From Lentisphaerota bacterium (GTDB lineage: Bacteria; Verrucomicrobiota; Kiritimatiellia; UBA8416; JABMPJ01): DNA of 44,880 nucleotides. A program made the position numbers and the translations under genes. Positions 17,004 through 24,368 of this stretch are shown piece after piece. Positions within the stretch are counted from its first letter, which is position 1. The number at the start of each line of letters is the position of its first letter. The DNA lies in NCBI GenBank assembly GCA_013203785.1, contig JABMPJ010000119.1, forward strand, positions 1-44,880. The letters run 5' to 3'. The notes under the pieces were generated by a model. The model made no database searches, was not told the origin of the DNA, and saw only the letters and a list, made by a program, of their open reading frames with translations.

Positions 17004-17155
17004 CACCTAACACCTGCGGCGATTCTTCGCCGCTGTCAGGATCAGATTCTCATGGCGGATACGATCCCCACTTTGATACACTTCAGATCATCATGCTGGC
17101 GCGATGAAAACCAGCTTGTGAACGCCATACTCCATTTCACGCCATCACGCCAAAG

Positions 17156-18319
17156 ATGAAGACGTTGCGAAAAGTGATTCTGCTGGTTCAGTGCACTCGT
17201 GAAAGCGAACGGGATCTGCTGCGTGGCATCATGAAGTTCTCGCAAGCGCAGGGCTTCTGGACCCTGTATCAAGAGCCTCCCGGCTTCTTCAAAGCGTTGC
17301 CGCTGCGGTCACGCATCAAGCGGATGCGCGCCTGGGGAGCCCACGGTGTGATTGCCACGCAGGATCGCTTGACGGAAGTCAGGGCATTGAAGATTCCAAA
17401 TGTCGTCACGGAGTACGAGAATCCTCTGCCGTCGCGCCAATATCAAATCGTCGCCGATAATCGGGCCATCGGCAAGATGGCGGCCGAACACCTGCTGGGA
17501 CTCGGCTTCTCACATTTCGCATTCTGCGGACTGGCGGACCGACACTGGTCCAACGAGCGACGCGACGGATTCGCCGAAACCATCGCCCGGTGTGGCGGAG
17601 AGCCGATGGCCTATGCATTGGAAACGGCTCCGTCGGGCGCGTCATGGTACTCGATGCGAGGACGGATCGAACGCTGGCTAACGACCTTGCCCAGCCCGGT
17701 CGGACTCATGACCTGCAACGACGATCTGGCCGTACTGCTGGCCGAGGTCTGCCACAATGCGGGGATCAAGGTCCCAGACGAGGTGGCTCTGATCGGCGTG
17801 GACAACGACGATCTCATCTGCAACGGTGCCACCCCGCCGTTGTCCAGCGTGGCGCTGGCGACTCAACGCGCCGGATACGAAGCCGCCGAAATGCTCGACC
17901 ACATTATGGCAGGCCGGACGGTAGGTTGCCGACGAATCGCGATTCGGCCCACCCATATCGTCAGTCGCCAGTCAACCGATTTGATTGCCGTGTCGGACCC
18001 GAACCTGGCCAAGGCCATCCGGTTCATCCGCGAGAACGTACAACGTCCGATTAAGGTGCAGGATGTCGCCGCGGCGGCCGGGCTCTGCACCCGGACGCTT
18101 CAACACCGTTTCGGCAAGCTGGTCGGACAATCGGTGCTCCAGGAGATTGCCAGCACCCGTATCCGACATATCAACCGTTTGCTTTCAGAAACCAATCTAT
18201 CGGTTGCCGAAATCGCCCAAGCCATGGGCTACCCCGCAGACGCGCATATTGCCCGATTCTTCAAACGCTATACCGGCCTGACCCCGCTGGCCTATCGTCG
18301 CAAGCATAAACCGACATAG
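17156..18319 (+). CDS. XylR-type AraC-family regulator with LacI-like sensor domain
   Basis: A 387-residue regulator with the same arrangement and length as E. coli XylR. Residues 1 to about 270 form a LacI/periplasmic-binding-protein-like sensor: KVILLVQCTRESERDLLRGI at the start, HLLGLGFSHFAFCGL, and VGLMTCNDDLAVLLAEVC ... GVDNDDLICNGATPPLSSVALA. Residues about 280-385 are an AraC-type DNA-binding domain: VQDVAAAAGLCTRTLQHRFGKLVG and LSVAEIAQAMGYPADAHIARFFKRYTGLTPLAYRR. It is convergent with the PhyH-like gene at 18384 and faces the end of the region 4 gene train. Ligand unknown; a monosaccharide is likely. The ribosome site (CCAAAG) is weak. Confidence 0.9.
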   Translation: MKTLRKVILLVQCTRESERDLLRGIMKFSQAQGFWTLYQEPPGFFKALPLRSRIKRMRAWGAHGVIATQDRLTEVRALKIPNVVTEYENPLPSRQYQIVADNRAIGKMAAEHLLGLGFSHFAFCGLADRHWSNERRDGFAETIARCGGEPMAYALETAPSGASWYSMRGRIERWLTTLPSPVGLMTCNDDLAVLLAEVCHNAGIKVPDEVALIGVDNDDLICNGATPPLSSVALATQRAGYEAAEMLDHIMAGRTVGCRRIAIRPTHIVSRQSTDLIAVSDPNLAKAIRFIRENVQRPIKVQDVAAAAGLCTRTLQHRFGKLVGQSVLQEIASTRIRHINRLLSETNLSVAEIAQAMGYPADAHIARFFKRYTGLTPLAYRRKHKPT

Positions 18320-18339
18320 AAGGGAAGTATCCTGTGAAC

Positions 18340-18353
18340 CCGCGTTTCCGCGG
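18340..18353. terminator. Small hairpin between convergent genes
   Basis: CCGCG-TTTC-CGCGG forms a perfect 5-bp GC stem, with a GAAA loop when read on the minus strand. It lies in the 64-base gap between the XylR-type gene and the PhyH-like gene. There is no U-tract on either side, so a role as bidirectional terminator is only possible. Confidence 0.25.
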
Positions 18354-18383
18354 CAGCTGATCCATGCGAGATTGCCCCACGAC

Positions 18384-19175
18384 TCAGGCGGTTGGCGGGC
18401 GGCCCTCGTCTTCCGTCTCATGCTTATTGGCTGGGTCCGGCAGATACCGGTTCACATCCTCGCGCCGGTTACCGCGTAGGTGGAACACGCCGGGCCAGTT
18501 GGGGTCGGTGATCCGGGTCGACGAGGCAATGACGCGGATGATGAGGTTAAGCCGCCATTGTGTGGGCGAGGTGTTGGGATTTGAGCCGTGAATGATGTTG
18601 GGATGGTGGATCGAAACATCGCCCGGCTGCAAGATAAGATCCACGGCCCGTGATTCATCCACCAGCGAATCGGCCATCGCGGAATCGAGCAGGTTGCGCA
18701 CGTCTTTGCGCTCGTGTAACGCTTGCAGGTCCATCGTCTGCGTACCGGGGATCACGCGCATGCAACCATTGGCCACCGTGGAGGGCGTGATGGCCAGCCA
18801 CAACGTGCACACTTCCATCGGCTGCAAAGGCCAGTAACTGCCGTCCTGATGCCAAAGCACGGCGGGACTGTTGCCGGGCGCTTTGATGAGATAGCCGGTG
18901 GCAAACAGTGCGAGGTCCGGTCCCAGCATCGTCTCGGCGAGATCGAGCAACCGGCGTTGCCGTATCAGCCGGAGATAGAAGGAGTCTTGGTACCACAGGT
19001 TCATCATGTGGATCTGTTCGTAGGTGGCGTCCGGATACCTGGCGATGGTCGCGCGCACGTGGACCTCGGCGGCTTGCGTCGTCGTTGGGTCCACCGCGCC
19101 CCGCACGATGGTATAGCCTTCACGTCGATACAACCCGCGCGCCTCAGCCAACTGTTCAAATGGGATGGCACTCAT
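18384..19175 (-). CDS. Phytanoyl-CoA dioxygenase (PhyH)-family protein
   Basis: A 263-residue Fe(II)/2-oxoglutarate-dependent oxygenase. The metal triad is visible as H109-x-D111 in LWHQDGSYWPL and a distal histidine at H196 in HPNIIHGSNPN. R208 after it is placed to bind 2-oxoglutarate. The C-terminus is charged and disordered (DPANKHETEDEGRPPTA). PhyH-family enzymes hydroxylate many small molecules, so the substrate cannot be assigned. AGGGGGTAGACCCG precedes the ATG. It is the last gene of the region 4 minus-strand cluster, 15 bases after the URO-D-like gene, so it probably acts on a metabolite of the same pathway. Confidence 0.85.
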   Translation of the reverse strand: MSAIPFEQLAEARGLYRREGYTIVRGAVDPTTTQAAEVHVRATIARYPDATYEQIHMMNLWYQDSFYLRLIRQRRLLDLAETMLGPDLALFATGYLIKAPGNSPAVLWHQDGSYWPLQPMEVCTLWLAITPSTVANGCMRVIPGTQTMDLQALHERKDVRNLLDSAMADSLVDESRAVDLILQPGDVSIHHPNIIHGSNPNTSPTQWRLNLIIRVIASSTRITDPNWPGVFHLRGNRREDVNRYLPDPANKHETEDEGRPPTA

Positions 19176-19190
19176 CGGGTCTACCCCCTC

Positions 19191-20285
19191 TCATTCGTGA
19201 TTCCTCAGTAAATCGGAAATCTTGCGCACCATGCTGATGTCACCATTGGGCGGTACTTGGTCGGCCACGCCGACGACGAACGGGGTGCCACTCCACGCCG
19301 CAATCAACTTTTTCACATGTGCCGCCATGTCCTTCCACGTATATGGCGGCGCGAACATCACGCCCGGCACGCCGCCCCAGAGAATAACGTTCCGATTGCC
19401 GGCCAACGCCCGCATTTCTTCCACGGTAGCGTCACCGGCTGGGTGAGGGGTCAGCGCTTCGATCGCGTCAAAACCCACGTTCGCCAAGCGAGGCAAGAGT
19501 CCTTTGACCGTGCCATCTAAATGGACTGCGCAACGAATTCCTGCCGCATGGAAAGTCGCCAGCCGCCGCTGGTACGGCGCGGCCATGAACTCATCAAAGA
19601 ACCCGGTCAGGTTCTGGCTCGAGAGATTGTCGCAAAAGTGGATCAGCGGGGGTGCCAAGCGACAGACCGCGTCAATAACCGGTCGTTCCTGATCCTCCAT
19701 CAGTTCCAAAATCTCCCGGACCAGTTCAGGGTAATCGAACAGCAGATACACCGCGTGGTCCATCCCACACCATTCATGGATGAACGCCGGCAGCGGGCTG
19801 CGGGGCATGCCAAGGATAGGCAGACCATCATATCTGGCCCACAGCGCCACGCGCTCGCGGTAGTCGCTGATCGCCGCCGGTTTCAACCGGCGGTGTTTCA
19901 GGATATACAGCAGCACCTCCAAATCCGCGTGCGTCTCCACGGCGTATTTGGTGCAGCCCGTGGACACACTGTCCGGCATGAACTCGTTCTCCTCCCACAA
20001 CTGCCCGATGGGAGTTTTCCAGGTCCGCCGCTGGCGCAGCCCTTCGCGGGTGGCAACAACCTCCACCCCGTCGTACTCCGGTTCCGCCAACCAAAACTTG
20101 TCGTACCAGTAATACGGCATACAGCCCAGTTCCCGGCAGAGGTTCAAATAGCCCTCTTCGGTAAACCGATCAGACGGGCCGTGGCCGGCGTGCTTCTGTC
20201 CGTCCAGCCAGTAGTTCAAATCGGCGGTCCACACGACTTTACGGGTGGGTTCCCCCTCCAATAATTTCAAGAACGATTCGCGCAT
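19191..20285 (-). CDS. Uroporphyrinogen-decarboxylase (URO-D)-like protein
   Basis: A 364-residue protein of the URO-D superfamily, which includes HemE and the corrinoid-dependent methyltransferases MtaA and CmuA. The family shape shows in YLLFDYPELVREILELMEDQ, in ALAGNRNVILWGGVPGVMF, and in the barrel-end segment VHLDGTVKGLLPRLANVGFDAIEALTPHPAGD. The N-terminal decarboxylase signature of HemE is absent and no other haem gene is present, so haem synthesis is unlikely. Such divergent members are often seen beside sugar genes in this bacterial group, with unknown function. It lies 22 bases after the cupin and 15 before the PhyH gene. GGAGGAAGTAGAG lies upstream of the ATG at somewhat long spacing. 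Confidence 0.75.
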   Translation of the reverse strand: MRESFLKLLEGEPTRKVVWTADLNYWLDGQKHAGHGPSDRFTEEGYLNLCRELGCMPYYWYDKFWLAEPEYDGVEVVATREGLRQRRTWKTPIGQLWEENEFMPDSVSTGCTKYAVETHADLEVLLYILKHRRLKPAAISDYRERVALWARYDGLPILGMPRSPLPAFIHEWCGMDHAVYLLFDYPELVREILELMEDQERPVIDAVCRLAPPLIHFCDNLSSQNLTGFFDEFMAAPYQRRLATFHAAGIRCAVHLDGTVKGLLPRLANVGFDAIEALTPHPAGDATVEEMRALAGNRNVILWGGVPGVMFAPPYTWKDMAAHVKKLIAAWSGTPFVVGVADQVPPNGDISMVRKISDLLRNHE

Positions 20286-20307
20286 GGGGTCTCTACTTCC
20301 TCCGGGG

Positions 20308-20805
20308 CTACGGGTAGGTGCCTCCGCTGGGGATGTTCTGGTTCTCGAAGAGATTGTCCTCCACCAGACAGGGAGTGGAGACCTCCAACAGCAAGGCGGG
20401 TCCCTGTCCGGTAAACCGATGCGGTTTACCTGGCGGAACCGGAAGGCAATCGCCCGCCCGCATCACACGCGCCGTACCGTCCAAGACCATTTCCACCTCG
20501 CCACGCACGATGAAAAATGTCTCGTGCTTTCCTTGGTGCCAGTGCGTGGGACACGTTTGGCCGTCAAAGACAAACAGAAGTTTACCGCAGTAGCCCGCCT
20601 CAATTTCGTTGGCGACCCAGTATTCGATCAAGCCAGTCTGATAGAAGTCGCCCACTCCAAAATCCGACACCAGCGGTTGATGTGGGGGCATCACCAATTT
20701 CCAGACTTCCAACTGGGTCCGACATGCCCGCAAGGCTTTTTCCCGGGCCGCTCCGGTGACGGCGATGCCGCCGGCCTTATGGCGCTCATCCATTCCTTTG
20801 CTCAC
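20308..20805 (-). CDS. Single-domain cupin protein, possibly sugar isomerase-like
   Basis: A 165-residue cupin starting at GTG 20805, with GGAGGAG seven bases upstream. The metal-binding pattern is visible: H88 and H90 in THWHQGKHE, E95, and H129 in VPPGKPHRF. The longer N-terminal part ahead of the barrel, and HWHQGKHETFFIVRGEV, resemble the D-lyxose isomerase-type cupins, which interconvert D-lyxose and D-xylulose. This is only a resemblance in the metal site; other cupins share it. Its place between the creatininase-family and URO-D-like genes and near a kinase remnant would suit a sugar role. Confidence 0.7.
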   Translation of the reverse strand: MSKGMDERHKAGGIAVTGAAREKALRACRTQLEVWKLVMPPHQPLVSDFGVGDFYQTGLIEYWVANEIEAGYCGKLLFVFDGQTCPTHWHQGKHETFFIVRGEVEMVLDGTARVMRAGDCLPVPPGKPHRFTGQGPALLLEVSTPCLVEDNLFENQNIPSGGTYP

Positions 20806-20827
20806 AATCAGTCTCCTCCCCAGGACG

Positions 20828-21607
20828 TCATTTCAGGTTCATATATTCATCAATGAGTTTGGCATAGTTGCGCACCATGCCCTCGACCAGCAACCGACCG
20901 GTCTCTTTCGTTGCCTCGGTGGGATCGCCGTAAACACCCGTCCGACTCTCCTGCACGTACCAGGTGGAGAGAAACGTCCCGCCGGTTGCAGAACCAAACA
21001 TGTCGCCCGGATAGAAGTCCGACCGATACTTCATAATATCCTCGTTCGTGGCCTTGCGCATGTCCACCAAGTCGGTGAAGTAGAGCATCAGAGAGGTTTC
21101 ATACTCACCGCCATGATAACACCCCCCCATTTCGGATTTGCGGATCTGCTTCATGGTCTCGGCCGCCAGGCCCCAGCTGTTGGAGGTCACCACATGGACG
21201 TCGAACTCATCCGAGATTCGGCGGGCGGCCAGTTTGATCATTTCCGGGTTCTGCCCGTGCCCGTTGATGCAGAGGAGCTTTTTGAAGCCCATCTTCACCA
21301 GGGAAGCCAAGATGTCGAACCACGCTTCCACCAGGATTTCACTGCGGATACTGATCACGCCGGGCCATTTGTTCATCTTGCGGATGGAATACCCGGCCCA
21401 CGCCACCGGCATCACCAGCGTGGGATATCTCTCCTGCACCGCCTCGGCGACGCGGATGGCCACTTGCTCGGCGATCACGGCATCGACGTTCACTGGCAAA
21501 TGGAGCCCGTGCTCTTCCAGCGTTCCAAACGGCAGGATCACCAGCGCGTTCTGGTCAATATACTCTTTGATTTGCGGCCACGATTTCTCGGCAAACAGAA
21601 CCGACAT
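20828..21607 (-). CDS. Creatininase-family amidohydrolase
   Basis: A 259-residue metal-dependent hydrolase. I chose ATG 21607 with GGAAGG seven bases upstream; a TTG at 21613 in the same frame overlaps the stop of the preceding remnant. Metal-binding motifs are visible: LPFGTLEEHGLHLPVNVD (E31, H33 and H36, D42), then INGHGQNPEMI, and GCYHGGEYETSLMLYF with the second-site glutamate. The family includes creatinine amidohydrolase, the riboflavin-pathway formamide hydrolase and the MftE peptidase. Its presence among sugar genes suggests hydrolysis of an amide or lactam in the same pathway, but the substrate is not known. Confidence 0.87.
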   Translation of the reverse strand: MSVLFAEKSWPQIKEYIDQNALVILPFGTLEEHGLHLPVNVDAVIAEQVAIRVAEAVQERYPTLVMPVAWAGYSIRKMNKWPGVISIRSEILVEAWFDILASLVKMGFKKLLCINGHGQNPEMIKLAARRISDEFDVHVVTSNSWGLAAETMKQIRKSEMGGCYHGGEYETSLMLYFTDLVDMRKATNEDIMKYRSDFYPGDMFGSATGGTFLSTWYVQESRTGVYGDPTEATKETGRLLVEGMVRNYAKLIDEYMNLK

Positions 21608-21609
21608 GA

Positions 21610-21765
21610 TCAAACCTTCCTTTCGTTGTCAATTTCTACCCGGCCATTCGTATGGCCGGGCACGGGGCACTCCACGGCGGCACGGGTCAGAACGCCTGTT
21701 TGATCATCAACCAGCGCCGCTTTGACGTTGGTCGTGTCGGCTTCAATACCCAACAAACATGCCAT
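21610..21765 (-). pseudogene. 51-residue remnant of an FGGY-family carbohydrate kinase
   Basis: A small frame with ATG at 21765 and TGA at 21610-21612. It encodes MACLLGIEADTTNVKAALVD, then a second strand TRAAVECPVPGHTNGRVEID, and ends in NERKV. This is the N-terminal beta-hairpin start of an FGGY sugar kinase such as xylulokinase (LLGID-GTTxVKAxLxD and the PxPGWxEID-like segment). About 440 residues are missing, and the phosphate-binding DIGTT is EADTT, so no kinase activity is possible. Its ATG overlaps the dehydrogenase stop by one base, AGGA stands upstream, and its stop lies two bases before the creatininase-gene ATG, so it still seems to be translated and coupled. It marks an internal deletion in the operon. 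Confidence 0.72.
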
Positions 21766-22895
21766 CAGCTGTCATCCTGCAAAGCGAGGTCGCCCATGTA
21801 ATCGTGACCGTCATAAAGGCGCTGGGTGATCTGCTGCAGGTACGCGGACTCCCGAAATGAGGGGGACGCCGGTTGCCGCGCGGCCACAGCGCGGACAAAG
21901 TTGTGCTGACTGGCCACATGCCCGCGCAGCCAGCCAATCGGAAACCGCGGGCCTGGGAAATTGGACTTGGATTCAGGATCGTGATTGACGGTGGCCATCG
22001 TTGTGAACCCCTGATTCCCGGTAGCGTGCACCTGCAGGAAATTGGGGTTCATCATCGCGTACCGGATCGCCCCCGCAGTGCCCGAGAGTTCATAGTCCAG
22101 ATCGTCGTTGGTGCCCGCCATCACCTTGGAGACTTCCGCCGTTCCCATCATGCCGTTCTTCATGGTGATGGTCAGCAGGACATGGTCTTCACCTTCCACT
22201 TTGACGGACTGGCCGTCTGGTCCCGGCCGTTGCGCATATAGGATCATGCTGTCCATGCGGACGCTCTCAAACTCTCCGAAGAAGTGGTAAATCAGATCCA
22301 GGACGTGGCAGGCCATTTCGATCAAGACGCCACCGCCGCCCATGGCCTTGTCTTGTTTCCAGCCCATCGGCTTGTTGGGATCAAGGTTGCTGGAGTGATA
22401 ATAGGTGAACCTGAAAGAAATCGGCCGACCCAGAACACCCTCCGCAAGCAGTCGTCGCGTCTTCGCGATCGCGGGGTAGAACCGGTAATGGTAGGCGACC
22501 TGTTGAATGCAATCGCTCCTTGTGGCCGCCGCCACGAGTTGCTCTGCCTCCGCCACGCTGGCACACAGCGGTTTATCGGCATAAACGTGCTTGCCGGCGG
22601 CGAGGGCGTCCAGGATCTGTTCGCAATGGAACGTCGTCGGCGTCGAGATGTCCACGATGTCAATGTCCGGGCGGGCGAGCAGGTCCTGATAACGATCTGT
22701 CGCAAGCTGGAATCCGAAATTGTCTTTGAGAGCGTTGGCTTTGTTCACGTCCGTATCGCAGATACCTATCAGTTTGATCCGTACAGGTAAGTCGTCGTAG
22801 AAGAAAGGCAGGTTCAGATAATTGTAGGTGTGGGTGTGCCCCATGAAGCCCGCGCCAATAATTCCCACGCCCAATTCTTTCTTCGTCCCGCTCAC
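21765..22895 (-). CDS. Gfo/Idh/MocA-family oxidoreductase
   Basis: A 376-residue NAD(P)-dependent dehydrogenase of the glucose-fructose oxidoreductase / inositol dehydrogenase type. The Rossmann motif is VGIIGAGFMGH at residues 10-20. HVYADKPLCAS is the family's (E/D)KP motif with its catalytic lysine. VLIEMACHVLDLIYHFFG fits the active-site helix with Asp and His. Such enzymes oxidise or epimerise sugars, inositols and sugar acids. It starts at GTG 22895, overlapping the aminotransferase stop as GTGA, with GGAG upstream, so the two are translationally coupled. Together they could form and then aminate (or deaminate and reduce) a keto-sugar; that link is inference. Confidence 0.92.
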   Translation of the reverse strand: MSGTKKELGVGIIGAGFMGHTHTYNYLNLPFFYDDLPVRIKLIGICDTDVNKANALKDNFGFQLATDRYQDLLARPDIDIVDISTPTTFHCEQILDALAAGKHVYADKPLCASVAEAEQLVAAATRSDCIQQVAYHYRFYPAIAKTRRLLAEGVLGRPISFRFTYYHSSNLDPNKPMGWKQDKAMGGGGVLIEMACHVLDLIYHFFGEFESVRMDSMILYAQRPGPDGQSVKVEGEDHVLLTITMKNGMMGTAEVSKVMAGTNDDLDYELSGTAGAIRYAMMNPNFLQVHATGNQGFTTMATVNHDPESKSNFPGPRFPIGWLRGHVASQHNFVRAVAARQPASPSFRESAYLQQITQRLYDGHDYMGDLALQDDS

Positions 22896-24250
22896 TGAAT
22901 TCCTAACTCCTGTTCGGTCTCAGCAATGGCTTCTTCAATCAGGTCCACCGCCTTGCCGGCCACGTCCTTGGTCATGATCAAAGGCGGTGACATCCGCAAA
23001 TTCTGCTTGGCGGGAATCCACGAGACGCCTCTTTCAAAGGCTTTTTGATAGACCATGTTCGCAGCCTGTTCAAATGGTTCGCGTGTGTCGCGGTCCTTGA
23101 CCAGTTCCATGCCCAACAAACATCCCTTCCCACGCACATCCCCGACAAGCGGGTGCCTGACCTTGATAGCCTCCAACTTCTTCAGGATGAAGTTCCCCAA
23201 CTCCATGGCGTGTTCGAGCATCCCCTCTTCTTGGGCGACCTCCACACAGGCCAAGGCGGCGGCGCAGGCCATGGGATTGCCACCGTAGCTCGAAGACGCT
23301 TTGATGCCGTCCAACATTCCGTTGAATTTATCCGAGTAGACCACCGCAGTCACCGGGAACCCGTTACCGAACCCTTTGCCCAAGGTCATGATGTCCGGCA
23401 CGACATTCCAATGCTCGACGCAGAACATTTTGCCCGTCCGCCCCATGCAGGTCAGGACTTCATCCACGATCAACAAAATGCCCAGTTCGTCGCAGAGCTC
23501 GCGAATCTTCGGCAGCCACTCGTCCGGAGGAATCACGCTGCCACCCCAGCCCTGGATCGGCTCGACCACAATGGCGGCCACATCGTTGGTCGTGAGCTCT
23601 GTGATCGCCTCACGAAGAAAGTCCACGCAGTGCAGGCCGCACTCCGGATATTTCAACTTGAAGGAACAGCGGTAGCAGTTGCCGAATGGCACGCGAAAGG
23701 ATCCTGCGGCGCGTGGCCCGCTCGCTTTAGTCATGGCGGTCAGGCTCTGCGCCCCGAGCGTCTTCCCGTGCATGTCATTGTAAAATGAAATGAACTCATG
23801 CTTGCCAGTCACCATGCGGGCGACATTGAGGGCCGCCTCGACACATTTGGAACCTTCGCACCATAACTGCACGTTGTTCAGATCGCCGGGTGTGATTTGC
23901 ACCAACGCTTCGGCCAATCGCGCCTTGATCTCGGTATTGAAATCGTGGCAATTCTGGAGCTTGCGCGTGTACTCCACCACCGACTCGGTGATCTTGGGAT
24001 GGCAATGTCCCCAATTGGTGATGTAGATCCCGCTACTGAAGTCGATATACTCATTGCCGTCCACGTCCCTGAGAATCACACCGTTGCCGGATTCAAAGGC
24101 CACCGGAAACAACTGGGCTTGGGACGAATACCCCGCCATGTATTTCCCGGCCCGTTTCGCCAGCGCCAGTGACTGGGGTCCAGGCGGCTTGACTTTGATA
24201 TTCGGAACCGTGTCCACGTCCACTCTTGCCCAGTCTTTGTCGTAACTCAT
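22892..24250 (-). CDS. Class III (PLP-dependent) aminotransferase
   Basis: A 452-residue omega-aminotransferase-type enzyme related to 4-aminobutyrate and ornithine-type transaminases. The PLP lysine is K292 in TLGKGFGNGFPVTAV. The cofactor aspartate lies in LLIVDEVLTCMGRTG (DEV 263-265), and GSKCVEAALNVAR near 133 is the phosphate-binding turn. A four-cysteine segment, NCYRCSFKLKYPECGLHC (191-208), with C192-x-x-C195, is seen in several archaeal and bacterial members. The amine substrate cannot be told. AGGAGAACCAGAG precedes the ATG. It is coupled to the Gfo/Idh/MocA gene by a 4-base overlap and follows the glycosidase-like gene after about 118 bases. Confidence 0.92.
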   Translation of the reverse strand: MSYDKDWARVDVDTVPNIKVKPPGPQSLALAKRAGKYMAGYSSQAQLFPVAFESGNGVILRDVDGNEYIDFSSGIYITNWGHCHPKITESVVEYTRKLQNCHDFNTEIKARLAEALVQITPGDLNNVQLWCEGSKCVEAALNVARMVTGKHEFISFYNDMHGKTLGAQSLTAMTKASGPRAAGSFRVPFGNCYRCSFKLKYPECGLHCVDFLREAITELTTNDVAAIVVEPIQGWGGSVIPPDEWLPKIRELCDELGILLIVDEVLTCMGRTGKMFCVEHWNVVPDIMTLGKGFGNGFPVTAVVYSDKFNGMLDGIKASSSYGGNPMACAAALACVEVAQEEGMLEHAMELGNFILKKLEAIKVRHPLVGDVRGKGCLLGMELVKDRDTREPFEQAANMVYQKAFERGVSWIPAKQNLRMSPPLIMTKDVAGKAVDLIEEAIAETEQELGIQ

Positions 24251-24368
24251 CTCTGGTTCTCCTACGGCTGTTTAGTGATTGCCTGATATAGATATGTCGC
24301 GCCGCGCTGCGCCGGTTCGCGCCGCGTATGATTGTTTCTTATTCGGTCTATTTCCAGCGAGTTGCGCA

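Larger units (their letters stand above)
16222..17020 (+). mobile_element. Degenerate insertion sequence bounded by inverted TTAGGTG-type repeats
   Basis: The left end at 16225-16256 reads CAGGTTTTAGGTGTTAGG and continues with further TTAGG units. The right end at 16979-17015 is its inverted counterpart, with five CCTAACAC-like units. Flanking bases CCGCGCAGG (left) and CCTGCGGCG (right) also match as an imperfect inverted repeat. Between them lie two decayed plus-strand coding remnants in different frames (16266-16472 and 16521-17003). The whole is about 800 bp, shorter than an intact element of this kind would be. The exact ends and any target duplication are not clear. Confidence 0.6.

Noticed and set aside
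19191..20285. Assignment of this gene as hemE
   Set aside because: The HemE N-terminal signature is absent, no haem genes are nearby, and the neighbours are catabolic.
20756..21703. 315-codon plus-strand frame opposite the creatininase-family gene
   Set aside because: Antisense shadow; the minus-strand frame has the metal-binding motifs and a good ribosome site.
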